DNA of 64,000 nucleotides from Devosia oryzisoli (GTDB taxonomy: Bacteria > Pseudomonadota > Alphaproteobacteria > Rhizobiales > Devosiaceae), in contig NZ_JACYFU010000001.1 in the NCBI RefSeq assembly GCF_014837245.1, forward strand, positions 248,001 through 312,000, given 5' to 3'. A program made the position numbers and the translations under genes. The notes under the pieces are model-generated. The model made no database searches. It was not told the origin of the DNA and saw only the letters and a program-made list of their open reading frames with translations. This document shows, piece after piece, positions 49,993 to 61,022 of the stretch (position 1 is its first letter; every line of letters starts with the position of its first letter).

Positions 49993-50834
49993 GCCAAGGG
50001 CCCCTCGAAACGTTCGACCTCGAACTCGATGGCGCCACGCTGGTGGGCGCCGAGGTTGGCGAAGGCCTGCCGGTGGTCTTTCTCCATGCGGGCGTGTGCG
50101 ACCACCGCATGTGGCTCGCGCAGATGGATGCCGTGGCCCAGCGCGGCTGGCACGCGCTGGCCTATGATCGTCGCGGCTATGGCGAGAGCGCGGCGGACGA
50201 TGTCCCGTTCAGCCATCTCGAAGACCTCGAGGCCCTGCTCGACGCCGCCGATATTCACGCCGCGGTTCTGGTGGGGTGCTCCATGGGGGGCGGCCTCGCG
50301 ATCGACTTTGCCCTGCGCCATCCCGGTCGCGTGATCGGGCTCGTGCTCATCGGCACGTCGGTGGCCGGCGCGCCCTGGTCGGCCACGCAGGAAGAACGCT
50401 TCGTCGAGATGGCCGAGGAGGATGCCTGGGAGCGGGGCGATACCGAGACGCTCAACAAGGTTCAGGCGCATGAATGGCTCGACGGACCGCGCGCGCAGAG
50501 CGGGCGCGTGGGCGGGGAAACGCGCAAGCTGTTTTTCGACATGAACGGCAAGGCGCTGGCCAAGTCGCCGCTGACCAAGGGCGAAGAGCCGGACGAGGCG
50601 TGGGCGCGCATGGAGCAGGTCGGCGCGCCGACACTGCTGCTGGTCGGTGACGAGGATTTCACGGCCATCGTCGACCGCCACGAGACGCTCTCGGAAACCA
50701 TGCCCAACGCCTTCGCCATGGTGCTAGAGGGGACGGCGCATCTGCCCAGCATCGAAAAGCCGGAGCTGGTCAGCCGCCTTGTCGTGGAGTTCCTCGACGC
50801 CCTCGCGGGTGAGCCGGATACGGAAGAGGATTAA
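49989..50834 (+). CDS. Alpha/beta hydrolase
   Basis: This 281-residue alpha/beta-hydrolase-fold enzyme has VVFLHAGVCDHRMW (oxyanion-hole region), YDRRGYGESAADD, the nucleophile Ser in LVGCSMGGGLAIDFALRHPG (about residue 99), the acid region LLVGDEDFTAIVD and the catalytic His in LEGTAHLPSIEKP near the end. The substrate is unknown; esterase, lactonase and haloperoxidase-like activities are alternatives. It begins with GTG, overlapping the previous stop. Confidence 0.9.
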   Translation: MSQGPLETFDLELDGATLVGAEVGEGLPVVFLHAGVCDHRMWLAQMDAVAQRGWHALAYDRRGYGESAADDVPFSHLEDLEALLDAADIHAAVLVGCSMGGGLAIDFALRHPGRVIGLVLIGTSVAGAPWSATQEERFVEMAEEDAWERGDTETLNKVQAHEWLDGPRAQSGRVGGETRKLFFDMNGKALAKSPLTKGEEPDEAWARMEQVGAPTLLLVGDEDFTAIVDRHETLSETMPNAFAMVLEGTAHLPSIEKPELVSRLVVEFLDALAGEPDTEED

Positions 50835-50880
50835 GGCGTAGACTTCCTGAATCCGCGTTGGCGTTCAAGCCACTGATCCC

Positions 50881-50912
50881 AAAACGTGAAAAGAGGCGGC
50901 CGGAGCCGCCTC
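50881..50912 (-). terminator. Intrinsic terminator of the host-attachment gene
   Basis: GAGGCGGC/GCCGCCTC forms an 8-bp perfect stem with a four-base loop. On the minus strand it runs into TTTTCACGTTTT. It lies 24 bp after the minus-strand stop at 50936. Confidence 0.85.
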
Positions 50913-50935
50913 CTACTCATCTGGACGAGCTTTGG

Positions 50936-51385
50936 CTAGACCGCGATGATGCCGTCGAAATGCTTGTCGAGCTGCGGGGTGGGCAGGTTGGTCAGGTCCT
51001 TGTCCAGTTCGGCGACGACAGTCTTCTTGACGTGATCCGACAGCGCCTTGCGCAAATTGCCCAGCGCGATCGGCGCGGCAGCGATGACCAGCCGGTCGAA
51101 GGCGCCAGCCCTGGCCTTCTTGTCGAGTTCGGCGGCGACGCCCTTGACGAACTCGGCTTCGCGAAGCTGCGCCGGATCGGTCTTCGGACCCACGGCACTG
51201 CGCCCGGGGCCAACGGAAGAGAAGCTGCGACCCGGGCGGTCCGAGTCGATGTCCTGCGACTGCAGCGGGACGATGGACCAGTCGAGGTCCCTGACGGCGT
51301 TCAGCCCCTTGCCCGGCCCGGTGTTTTCCAGCACGCGGGCCTGCGTCCCATCGGCGATCAAGATCCAGGTGACTGTCTTCTTCAT
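50936..51385 (-). CDS. Host attachment family protein (baeRF-like)
   Basis: This 149-residue protein begins MKKTVTWILIADGTQARVLE, the typical opening of the host-attachment family first noted in Agrobacterium. These proteins share the Rossmann-like fold of release factor eRF1 domain relatives. The segments FVKGVAAELDKKARAGAFDR and LVIAAAPIALGNLRKALSDH complete the domain. The name reflects an old phenotype; the biochemical role is unknown. I start at ATG 51385, with GCAGGAGCAGCAG just upstream. It ends at a minus-strand terminator. Confidence 0.85.
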   Translation of the reverse strand: MKKTVTWILIADGTQARVLENTGPGKGLNAVRDLDWSIVPLQSQDIDSDRPGRSFSSVGPGRSAVGPKTDPAQLREAEFVKGVAAELDKKARAGAFDRLVIAAAPIALGNLRKALSDHVKKTVVAELDKDLTNLPTPQLDKHFDGIIAV

Positions 51386-51574
51386 CTGCTGCTCCTGCTG
51401 TTGACGCTGCCCCAATGCCGCGCCCCATTCCATCATCAACGTGCGAATGTCGCAAAAAGTTGGCCGCGCATCATTCGCCGCATTCACGGGGGCAATCACA
51501 AACTCTCATTGGCGCTCACCCCCTTCCGCTGGTAAAGGCAAAAATGGCGTCCTTTGGCGGCGCGGAGCATCCCC

Positions 51575-52528
51575 ATGAACCTTCCCGAACAACCGCCCGT
51601 GGCCGTTCGTCCGGCCACTCAACCCTTGCCGGCGGACCCCGCCGAAACCGGCAAGGGCGTTGCCGCCGCGCTGGCCGCCTATCTTCTCTGGGGTTTTCTG
51701 CCGATCCTGTTTCACCTGCTGGAATCGGCGGGGCCGGTGTTGATCGTGGCGGAGCGGTCGCTCTGGTCGCTGGTGCTCGTGGCCATCATCCTTGCCGTTA
51801 CCGGAGGGTTTCGCGAGGCCGCTGCGCTCTTGCGAGACCGGCGCCGCATGAAGGTCATCGCCATCTCGACGACGCTGCTGCTGGGCAATTGGCTGCTCTA
51901 CGTCTGGGCGGTCGAGAGCGGCAATGTGCTGGAAGCGAGCTTCGGCTACTTCATCAACCCCCTGGTCAACGTGGCCATCGGGATGGTGTTTCTCGGGGAA
52001 CGGCAGAACCGACTGCAGGGGGTGGCGATCGCCGTTGCGAGCGTCGCGATTGCCCTGCAAGCGGTCGGCCTGGGAAGCATGCCCTTCATCGCGCTGGGGC
52101 TGGCGTTCACCTTCGGGTTTTACGGCTTCTTCCGCAAGACGGCCAAGACGGGCCCCACGGTCGGCATGTTCGCCGAAACGCTGGTGGCAGCACCTTTCGC
52201 CTTGGGCTTCGTGCTCTATACGCTGGTGACCGAGGGCGCCGGTCCGCACGCCGATCCGCTGCTGATGACGCTGCTCGTGTTCACCGGGCCCGCAACGGCG
52301 GTGCCGCTGCTGCTCTTTTCATATGGCGTGCGCCGCCTGCGCCTCACCACCATCGGCATGCTCCAGTACCTGGCGCCTTCCATCCAGTTCCTGTTGGCCA
52401 TCTTCATCTTTGGCGAGCATCTCAACGGCCTGCGCCTGCTCAGCTTTGCGCTGATCTGGCTGTCGCTGGCGATCTTCTCGTGGGACAGCCTGCACCAGCG
52501 GCGCCGGGCGAGGGCAGCCCTCGCCTGA
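51575..52528 (+). CDS. rarD: EamA-family transporter RarD-like
   Basis: This 317-residue membrane protein has ten hydrophobic segments in two EamA repeats. Family parts are ALAAYLLWGFLPILFHLLES, NWLLYVWAVESGNVLEASFG and GYFINPLVNVAIGMVFLGER, with LQYLAPSIQFLLAIFIFGE in the second half. It matches RarD (chloramphenicol-sensitive protein) homologues in length and pattern. The natural substrate is unknown. I prefer ATG 51575, with GGAG nine bases upstream, to the TTG at 51554. It ends 9 bp from oxyR (convergent). Confidence 0.9.
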   Translation: MNLPEQPPVAVRPATQPLPADPAETGKGVAAALAAYLLWGFLPILFHLLESAGPVLIVAERSLWSLVLVAIILAVTGGFREAAALLRDRRRMKVIAISTTLLLGNWLLYVWAVESGNVLEASFGYFINPLVNVAIGMVFLGERQNRLQGVAIAVASVAIALQAVGLGSMPFIALGLAFTFGFYGFFRKTAKTGPTVGMFAETLVAAPFALGFVLYTLVTEGAGPHADPLLMTLLVFTGPATAVPLLLFSYGVRRLRLTTIGMLQYLAPSIQFLLAIFIFGEHLNGLRLLSFALIWLSLAIFSWDSLHQRRRARAALA

Positions 52529-52537
52529 TAACCCCGC

Positions 52538-53437
52538 TCAGGCGTGTGAGTCGCCCTGCTGGCGGATGATGTCCGCGACCTGCCGGAAGATCGCCCCATA
52601 GGGCGTGGCCTCGCGCCAGACCAGGCGCAGGCGCCGCGCCGCGTGCGGATCGGCCAGTTCATGAACCGCTATGCGCGGATCGCCGGCCTCCCGGCGCAGG
52701 GCGATGCTGGGCAACAGGGTAATGCCCTGTCCGTTGGCGACGAACTCCACGATGGTGGACAACGACGTCGCGGCAAATGTCCGCGAACTCCGGTGGCCCT
52801 CTAGACGGCACGCGGCGATCGTCTGGTCGCGGAAGCAATGGCCTTCGTCGAGCAGCAAGATGCGGTCGGCCGGAAGACCCTCCAGCGAGATCGGTTGTGG
52901 GGCATCCTCGTGCCTCGACATCGCCAGCACAAAAGGATCGTCGAACAGAGGCACGCTTTCGAGCCGCGGGCCGTCCGCGGACGGGTCCGTCGCAATCAGC
53001 GCCAGATCGATCGTCCCATCCCAGAGGCCCGCCAGGAGTGCCTCGGTGCGGCTTTCGCTGATGGCAAAGCGGAGGTCCGGCAATTGTACGGTCAGACGCG
53101 GGAACAGATCGGGCAGGAGATAGGGCGCCACCGTCGGGATGAGGCCGAAGCGCAAGGGCCGGTCGGGCTTGCCGCTATGGCCGAAAGCGAAGGCGTTGAC
53201 GGCGTCGGCCGCCTTTAACGCCTCCTCGGAAAGATCGATGAACCGCTGGCCGAACGGGGTCGGGCGGATGCCGCTCTTGAGGCGATCGAACAGCGTCGTC
53301 CCGAACATCGTCTCGAGCGCCAGGACTTGCTGTGACAATGCCGGCTGCGAGATGGCGCACTCCCGTGCTGCCCGGCCGAAGTGACCGGTTCGCGCGACCG
53401 CCACCACGTACCGCATCTGTTTGAGCGTAACGGTCAC
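52538..53437 (-). CDS. oxyR: Hydrogen-peroxide-sensing regulator OxyR
   Basis: This 299-residue LysR-type regulator has an N-terminal winged helix (MRYVVAVARTGHFGRAAREC) and a sensing domain with the redox pair Cys201 and Cys210 in LLLDEGHCFRDQTIAACRLE. These correspond to Cys199/Cys208 of E. coli OxyR, and SLSTIVEFVANGQGITLLPS follows. It starts with GTG, preceded by GGAG five bases away. It is divergent from katG across a 94-bp region, the usual regulator-target layout, so it most likely activates katG on peroxide exposure. Confidence 0.95.
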   Translation of the reverse strand: MTVTLKQMRYVVAVARTGHFGRAARECAISQPALSQQVLALETMFGTTLFDRLKSGIRPTPFGQRFIDLSEEALKAADAVNAFAFGHSGKPDRPLRFGLIPTVAPYLLPDLFPRLTVQLPDLRFAISESRTEALLAGLWDGTIDLALIATDPSADGPRLESVPLFDDPFVLAMSRHEDAPQPISLEGLPADRILLLDEGHCFRDQTIAACRLEGHRSSRTFAATSLSTIVEFVANGQGITLLPSIALRREAGDPRIAVHELADPHAARRLRLVWREATPYGAIFRQVADIIRQQGDSHA

Positions 53438-53484
53438 GATAACTCCATCTTATCGTGGCATGAAGATTTATCGATTGGCCCTAT
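53438..53484. promoter_or_regulatory. Probable OxyR-binding region between oxyR and katG
   Basis: GATAACTCCATCTTATC (53438-53454) is a palindromic ATAA-N7-TTAT dimer site of OxyR type. A second, looser half ATCG-N7-CTAT lies at 53470-53484 on the katG side. The first palindrome covers the oxyR ribosome-binding site, so autorepression is plausible. Further toward katG lie TATAAC and an AGGAGG ribosome-binding site. Confidence 0.55.
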
Positions 53485-53522
53485 CAGGGCCGCGGGCTTA
53501 TAACCAGTGTAAATTCGCATAG

Positions 53523-55733
<2,211 letters not shown>

Positions 55734-55756
55734 ACCTCTGCTGCCTCACGATTGAA

Positions 55757-55787
55757 GGGCTCCGCGACGGCCGTTGCGGGGCCCTTT
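55757..55787 (+). terminator. Intrinsic terminator of katG
   Basis: GGGCTCCGC pairs with GCGGGGCCC (one G-U pair) around a ten-base loop, followed by TTTCC. It lies 23 bp after the katG stop. The T-run is short. Confidence 0.65.
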
Positions 55788-55914
55788 CCAGTTTTGGGCC
55801 GGGCCAGGACCCGTACAATTTTATTCAAATGCCGCCGCGCCCCTTCAAGCAGGCACAATCGCGACCGTCCAAGCTCTCATCCAGATCAACGGCAGAAGCC
55901 GGGAGAGGCACAGC

Positions 55915-57042
55915 ATGAGCGAACTTGAAGAAGGCAATCGCGCATTCGCTAGTTTTCGCGTTCTCAACGGCGAGGACAACCACACCGAGCGCGAGCAGCT
56001 GTTCCGTAACATGGCGCAGTTGTTCAGCTATGTTTCTGACCGCTGCGACGACGAACAGGTAGCCCAGTACGACGAGGTGCTGTGCCAATTGGCCGAGCTC
56101 GTGGAAGTGGAGGCGCGCGCCCATGTCGCCAAGCTTCTGGCGCCGCTGGACCGCGCGCCCGGCACCGTAGTCATGCGCCTCGCCAATGACGACGACATCG
56201 AGGTGGCCCGCCCGCTCCTCGAGTTCTCCAACGTCCTTTCCGACGACGACCTGATCGACATCATCTCCAACCGGTCCGAAGAGCATCGCGTGGCCATCGC
56301 TGGTCGTGCAGAAGTTGGTGAACGGGTCGGCGAGGCGATCGTGCAACATGGCGAGACCGCGTCGGTGGTCCGCCTGGTCCGCAATGAGAATGCCGAATTT
56401 GACCGCTCGACGCTTGAGAAGCTGGTGGAGCGTGCCCGTCGCGATGCCGAAATCGCATCGGATCTGCGCGGCCGGTCCGATATCGACTGGCAGTCGCTGC
56501 GCGGCGAGATAACCTCTGCCGCCGGCAAGGTGCTGCAATCGCTGAGCCATGTGGAGCGGCACATCGATCCGGTGGCGGCCGACCGCGTCAACACCGTGGT
56601 CTACAACCGCATCCGCAACCGCGCCGGCTTCAACGCGCAGGAGTGGAAGGTGGCCTACAACCAGGTCAAGGGCCTCGCCGACCGCAAGCAGCTCGATGAC
56701 CGGGCGCTGGCGCGCTTCGCCCGCTTCGGCTACGGCCACCATGCCGCCGCGGCGATGGGCGTGATGCTCCGCGTGCCGCCCGAGATCGTCGTCAAATGGC
56801 TGGCAAGCCAGGACTATGTCGCCATCACCGTGGCCCTGCGCGCCGGTGGCCTCTCGCCCGATCTCTTCGAAGCCATCGTCGCCACGCTGCCCTGGCGCGA
56901 CCTGCCCACCGATGCGGACAAGGCGATGATCGCCAGCCGTTTCGAGGCGCTGGACGAGGAAGAGGCGGGACATATCTTCGAGCTTTGGCGCGAGCATGCC
57001 TTCCGCAAGCGAGCCATGAGCGAAGATCGCCAAACGGCCTGA
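55915..57042 (+). CDS. DUF2336 domain-containing protein
   Basis: This 375-residue, entirely helical, soluble protein belongs to the alphaproteobacterial DUF2336 group, which is built of HEAT-like repeats. Visible repeats include AKLLAPLDRAPGTVVMRLAN, ARPLLEFSNVLSDDDLIDII and GEAIVQHGETASVVRLVRNE. I start at ATG 55915 (MSELEEGNRAFASFRVL), with GGGAGAGG upstream; the in-frame upstream extension overlaps the katG terminator region. Function is unknown in this context. Confidence 0.85.
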   Translation: MSELEEGNRAFASFRVLNGEDNHTEREQLFRNMAQLFSYVSDRCDDEQVAQYDEVLCQLAELVEVEARAHVAKLLAPLDRAPGTVVMRLANDDDIEVARPLLEFSNVLSDDDLIDIISNRSEEHRVAIAGRAEVGERVGEAIVQHGETASVVRLVRNENAEFDRSTLEKLVERARRDAEIASDLRGRSDIDWQSLRGEITSAAGKVLQSLSHVERHIDPVAADRVNTVVYNRIRNRAGFNAQEWKVAYNQVKGLADRKQLDDRALARFARFGYGHHAAAAMGVMLRVPPEIVVKWLASQDYVAITVALRAGGLSPDLFEAIVATLPWRDLPTDADKAMIASRFEALDEEEAGHIFELWREHAFRKRAMSEDRQTA

Positions 57043-57103
57043 CTGGTCCATTGCTCCGGCCGCTGCTATGGGAGGCGCACTTCCATGGCAACAGGGGGCG
57101 GAC

Positions 57104-57925
57104 GTGCTGCCGACCATCGTGAGTTTCTGGCACGGCCCGGCAAGCTGGCTCGAACGCCTTTCGGCCCGCAGCTTCCTCGAGGCCGGACACCGGGTTGAAG
57201 TCTATTCCTACGATTCCGTGGAAGGGCTGCCCTCCGAGGTCGTACTCAAGGATGCTGCCGAAATCCTGCCGCGCGACAAGCTCGTGTTCTACAAGGGCAG
57301 GGGCACGCCCGGCGTGTTCTCGGACTATTTTCGCGCCAGCCTCATGGCGGCGGAAAAGGGGATATGGGCCGATCTCGATGTTGTGTGCCTCCGGCCGCTG
57401 GCGGAGCTTCCGCCCCTCGTGGTGAGCTATGAGCGGCCCGGCTCGGTGAATGGAGCGGTCCTCCGCATCCCTAGCGACAGCCCCCTCTTGGCGGCGATGC
57501 TCTCGATCTTCACCCAGGAAAAGCGCCCGCTGCTGGAGCCTCACCTGCCGACGTTCCGGCGCCTGGAGGTGGCGGCGAGGCGACTGATCGGGCACACGAT
57601 CCGCCCCGAAGACATGCAGTATGGCGCCACCGGTCCTTTTGCCCTCACCTACTACACCAGGGCGCTGGGAGTGGGACCCATCCTGCCGCAGGGGGTCTTC
57701 TACCCCGTGCCCTATGAAGCCATTCCGGAACTGCTGAAGGCGGGGTCGAGCATCGAGGCCTTTGTGCGGCCCGAGACTCTGGCGGTGCATCTCTGGCGCA
57801 GCCAGATCACCCGGCGGGGGCGCGCGGGGATGCCGGCGCCTGAAGCGAGGAGCGCTCTCGCCACGCTCTGTCGGCGGTTCGGTATCGTGCCGGCGGCTGA
57901 CGAACCCGTCAGGGCGGGGTCGTAG
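57104..57925 (+). CDS. Glycosyltransferase of the DXD sugar-binding family
   Basis: This 273-residue protein begins LPTIVSFWHGPASWLERLSA and contains TPGVFSDYFRASLMAAEKGI and WADLDVVCLRPL, whose D-L-D is the DXD motif that binds the metal-nucleotide sugar. This is the Gly_transf_sug/capsular type of glycosyltransferase. Donor and acceptor are unknown. I choose the GTG at 57104, with AGGGGGCGGAC just upstream; an ATG at 57068 is an alternative. Its 3' end overlaps the convergent opgC gene by 17 bp. Confidence 0.83.
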   Translation: MLPTIVSFWHGPASWLERLSARSFLEAGHRVEVYSYDSVEGLPSEVVLKDAAEILPRDKLVFYKGRGTPGVFSDYFRASLMAAEKGIWADLDVVCLRPLAELPPLVVSYERPGSVNGAVLRIPSDSPLLAAMLSIFTQEKRPLLEPHLPTFRRLEVAARRLIGHTIRPEDMQYGATGPFALTYYTRALGVGPILPQGVFYPVPYEAIPELLKAGSSIEAFVRPETLAVHLWRSQITRRGRAGMPAPEARSALATLCRRFGIVPAADEPVRAGS

Positions 57926-59132
57926 CGGCCGCCGGACGCGGCTGGGCGCGGCGCAGCCTCGTCGTCGTGTTGAGCGCCCAGGACAACACCAGCAGCAGAA
58001 CAAGCCCGCTCCCGAGCATCAAGCCGTCGGTCACCGGGTCTGGCTCGACCACCGTCTTGATCGCCTGAAGGAACAGGCTCAGCACCGTCCCGGTCGCAAA
58101 GACCGCCAGGCCCTGCCGACCAAGGCTGCGCAGCGGTGCGGTCCAGCGGCTGGCGGCGACCAACTGCAACGCAGGGATGGACGCGAGAACGTAAAACAGC
58201 GCCAGTGCGTGCAGAAGGCGGGGCGCCGCAACGAACGACTTGTCGAAGTTGGTCAGATAAAAGGGCAGCCCCCAGGCGCTCAATTGCCCCAGGCCAGCCC
58301 GCCCCGCTTCCGCAATCGGGGGAACCTTTACCCAGACGATCACAAAGAGCACGAACCCCAAAGACAGGAGAAAGAGCCAGGGATTGACCGGAATGAACCG
58401 CCGTCCCTGCTTCATGGCCATGCCCGAAAGCAGCCCGGTCACGAACAGCAACTGCCACGAGATCGGATTGAAGAACCAGCCGCCGGATGTGGGGTAGTTC
58501 GGCAGGTTGATCCGGAACTGCCCGGCCAGAACCCAGAGCGCAATCGAGCAGAGGAAGGTTGGCCAGGGCCAGCGCAGGCCCGCGATAAAGACGAGCGGGC
58601 TGGCGAGCAGCAGCACCAGGTAGAGCGGCAGGATATTGAGGTAGCCGAACTGGTGCGTCAGCAGCGGAATGCCGACCAGCGTTGCGAGAGGGTCCTTCAC
58701 CAGCGCCGCTATATTGTTCTTGAGCAGCACTTCGTAGAGCCCGAAGTAGTGCGCAGCGCCGGCGAAGATGGCCAGCGAAATCGCGGTGATCGCGATGTGC
58801 ACGAAATAGAGTTGCCGCGCGCGCGCCCATGGCCGCGCAATCGCCAGCCAGAGCGGGCCGCCATTGCGGAAGGCGCCGGAATAGGCGAGGCCCGCCGCGA
58901 GGCCGGACATGAAGACGAAAGCCTCCGCGGCGTCGGAAAAGCCGAAATTGCGGTTGGTGAAGTTCTCGTAGACGGTGCCGGGAACGTGGTTGATGAAGAT
59001 CATCACCAGCGCCAGGCCCCGGAACATGTCGAGGCGGTCGTCGCGCGCGCCGGGCGGCAGCGGCGCCGCACCGGCCATCACGTGACCCATCAGCGGTATC
59101 CGGCTCCAGGCGGTTTCCCTACGCTCGAGCAT
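57909..59132 (-). CDS. opgC: OpgC-type glucan succinyltransferase
   Basis: This 407-residue membrane acyltransferase has about ten hydrophobic segments. It starts its domain with DDRLDMFRGLALVMIFINHV and has FVFMSGLAAGLAYS and HQFGYLNILPLYLVLLLASP. OpgC proteins add succinyl groups to periplasmic or cyclic glucans, which makes them anionic. It overlaps the end of opgH by 14 bp, consistent with an opgG-opgH-opgC operon. A later start at MGHVMAG is possible. Confidence 0.92.
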   Translation of the reverse strand: MLERRETAWSRIPLMGHVMAGAAPLPPGARDDRLDMFRGLALVMIFINHVPGTVYENFTNRNFGFSDAAEAFVFMSGLAAGLAYSGAFRNGGPLWLAIARPWARARQLYFVHIAITAISLAIFAGAAHYFGLYEVLLKNNIAALVKDPLATLVGIPLLTHQFGYLNILPLYLVLLLASPLVFIAGLRWPWPTFLCSIALWVLAGQFRINLPNYPTSGGWFFNPISWQLLFVTGLLSGMAMKQGRRFIPVNPWLFLLSLGFVLFVIVWVKVPPIAEAGRAGLGQLSAWGLPFYLTNFDKSFVAAPRLLHALALFYVLASIPALQLVAASRWTAPLRSLGRQGLAVFATGTVLSLFLQAIKTVVEPDPVTDGLMLGSGLVLLLVLSWALNTTTRLRRAQPRPAAATTPP

Positions 59133-60876
59133 GCGTCACACCAAGAAGGGGTTCGGTCACCGCGATCTGCCCCGTGGTCCTCCAGGAATCGAGGATGCGG
59201 CGCGACTCCAAGATGACGGGCGAGGGCGCGATTTCGCTCGGCATCGTGAACACCCAGTTGCGGGCGATGCGGCCATCCCCCAGCGAGGTCAGGGCAATGG
59301 TGAACGGGGCGAGGGTCGCCGGGATGGCCACGGGAAGAAGCCAGGGCAGATAAGCGGGCGCTGCCAGGGAGAGGAAACCGATGGTCCCGAACGCGAGGAG
59401 GACGATCCACCAGCTTGCGGCGAAGGCCGTCCGCACCGACACGGCTGCGGCGTCCCGGGCCGTGGCCGGCCAGCCGCCGTCGAGCCCGAGGAGAATCTGG
59501 ACCACGGCGCGGGTCTGCATGGCGAGAAGGACGGGCGCCAGGATGGTCGAGAGCACCACCTCCGCGATCACCGAAAGCACCACCTGTCCGGAGCTGCCGA
59601 ACCGGCGGTTGTGCCCGTCGAAGATGCCGCGCAGCAGAATGGCGAGTTTTGGGATCAGCAGCGTCGCAATCACGCCGGCGCCGATCAGCCAGGGAGTTGC
59701 GCCCCAGCGGTCGCCGCCGCGATCGGGGAAGATGCCGGCAAAGACGCTGGTGATCACCAGCAGCAGCCAGAGCGGGGAGGCGAGATAGGCCATGATGCCC
59801 TGCAACAGGGTGAAGCGGCTCCAGGCCTTCAGCCCCGGCGCGTTGAGCAGACGGCGGTGCTGCAGGTTCCCCTGGCACCAGCGGCGGTCCCGCTTGGCGT
59901 ATTCGATGAGGTTTTCCGGACCTTCTTCGTAGGATCCACCCAGATCGGGAGCCACCCCCACCTTCCAGCCACCGCGCGCCAGCAGCGCCGCTTCGACATA
60001 GTCATGGCTGAGGATGTGCCCGCCATAGGGCGGTCGCCCGGACAGCACCGGCAGGCCGCAACAGGCGGCAAAGGCGCGGAGCCGGATAATCGCGTTGTGC
60101 CCCCAGTAGGGCCCTTCATTGCCCTGCAGCAGGGCCCCGCCGCGCGCAAAATAGGGCGACAGATAGGCCGAGGAAAACGCCATCATGCGCCCGAAGACGC
60201 TGCCAGCGCCGATGACCACCGGCACGGTCTGCAGCAGCCCCAGTTCCGGGTCGGCATCCATGCGCAGGGCCATCGCGGCGAGTGTGTCGGCTTCCATCAG
60301 GCTGTCGGCATCGAGGATGACGGCGTAGTCATAAGCGCCGCCGGAGCGGGCCACGAAATCCTCGATGTTCCCGGCCTTCTTGCCGGTGTTGATTTCGCGC
60401 CGGCGGTAGAAAATCCGTCCGGCGGCCTCACGCTCTTGGGCCAGCCGCTCGAACGCGACGGCTTCCTGGGTGGCCACCTCCAGCGAGGTGGTGTCCGACA
60501 GAATCGCGAAGTGGAACAAATCCGCCAGGCCCTTGTCCACGACCTGTCGGTTCATGGCGGCGATGCGCGAGAAGGTTTCGATGGGGTTTTCGTTGTAAAC
60601 CGGTATCAGGACAACGGTTTTTCCTTGCGGGCGCTGGAGCGTCCGCCTGAAGCGCCCGCCAGGGATGAATGCGCCGATCAGTCCCGCCAAGCCCCCCCAG
60701 ACGAGCCAGAACCCCGTCAGGGTCAGCAGCAGGGCCCGCACGATGTCGAGCCCGCTTGGCCGGTTGCCGCCAATAAGGTCGAGAAACACGAGGCCCGCCG
60801 CAAGACTGGCGGCACCCGCCAGGGTCAGCAGCACGATACGCAGCCACACCACGCCTGTCGTTCCGGATGGCGTCAT
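59119..60876 (-). CDS. opgH: Glucans biosynthesis glucosyltransferase OpgH
   Basis: This 585-residue inner-membrane GT2 glucosyltransferase polymerises the beta-glucan backbone. Two N-terminal TM segments precede the cytoplasmic domain, which has VVLIPVYNENPIETFSRIAA, the DADSLMEADTLAAMALRMDA acidic motif, YWGHNAIIRL, HDYVEAALL and the RRWCQGNLQHRRLL (Q-x-x-R-W-type) motif. More TM segments follow from about residue 360. It lacks the ~50-residue N-terminal extension of other OpgH proteins, which here seems to be encoded by the preceding ORF. The start overlaps that ORF (ATGA). Confidence 0.93.
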   Translation of the reverse strand: MTPSGTTGVVWLRIVLLTLAGAASLAAGLVFLDLIGGNRPSGLDIVRALLLTLTGFWLVWGGLAGLIGAFIPGGRFRRTLQRPQGKTVVLIPVYNENPIETFSRIAAMNRQVVDKGLADLFHFAILSDTTSLEVATQEAVAFERLAQEREAAGRIFYRRREINTGKKAGNIEDFVARSGGAYDYAVILDADSLMEADTLAAMALRMDADPELGLLQTVPVVIGAGSVFGRMMAFSSAYLSPYFARGGALLQGNEGPYWGHNAIIRLRAFAACCGLPVLSGRPPYGGHILSHDYVEAALLARGGWKVGVAPDLGGSYEEGPENLIEYAKRDRRWCQGNLQHRRLLNAPGLKAWSRFTLLQGIMAYLASPLWLLLVITSVFAGIFPDRGGDRWGATPWLIGAGVIATLLIPKLAILLRGIFDGHNRRFGSSGQVVLSVIAEVVLSTILAPVLLAMQTRAVVQILLGLDGGWPATARDAAAVSVRTAFAASWWIVLLAFGTIGFLSLAAPAYLPWLLPVAIPATLAPFTIALTSLGDGRIARNWVFTMPSEIAPSPVILESRRILDSWRTTGQIAVTEPLLGVTHARA

Positions 60877-61022
60877 CCGCGCAGCCGCTTTTCCCGGGGC
60901 CAGGGAAGAAAGACCGAGCGGAAGAAGTCGAACAGCACCGACTGGCGCTCCAGCGACTGCTTGGGCATGGCGAGGGGCGCGTCGGGCAGGCCCTGGAAAT
61001 GTTCGAAGGTTTCACGCTTCAT
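60873..61022 (-). CDS. 49-residue ORF resembling the OpgH N-terminus
   Basis: This ORF encodes MKRETFEHFQGLPDAPLAMP and then KQSLERQSVLFDFFRSVF to KRLRG. The LPDAPLAMPKQSL segment closely resembles the LPPEAPLAMPEQSL segment I recall near the start of full-length OpgH proteins. Its ATG overlaps the opgG stop and its TGA overlaps the opgH ATG, so it is coupled to both. It could be a separately translated OpgH subunit or the 5' part of opgH split by a frameshift. Confidence 0.7.
   Translation of the reverse strand: MKRETFEHFQGLPDAPLAMPKQSLERQSVLFDFFRSVFLPWPREKRLRG

Noticed and set aside
53450-53484. A full four-part OxyR site (ATAG-N7-CTAT twice)
   Set aside because: Only the first palindrome fits well. 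At the expected next positions (53461 and 53472) the bases are TGAA and CGAT, so a perfect tandem site is not claimed.
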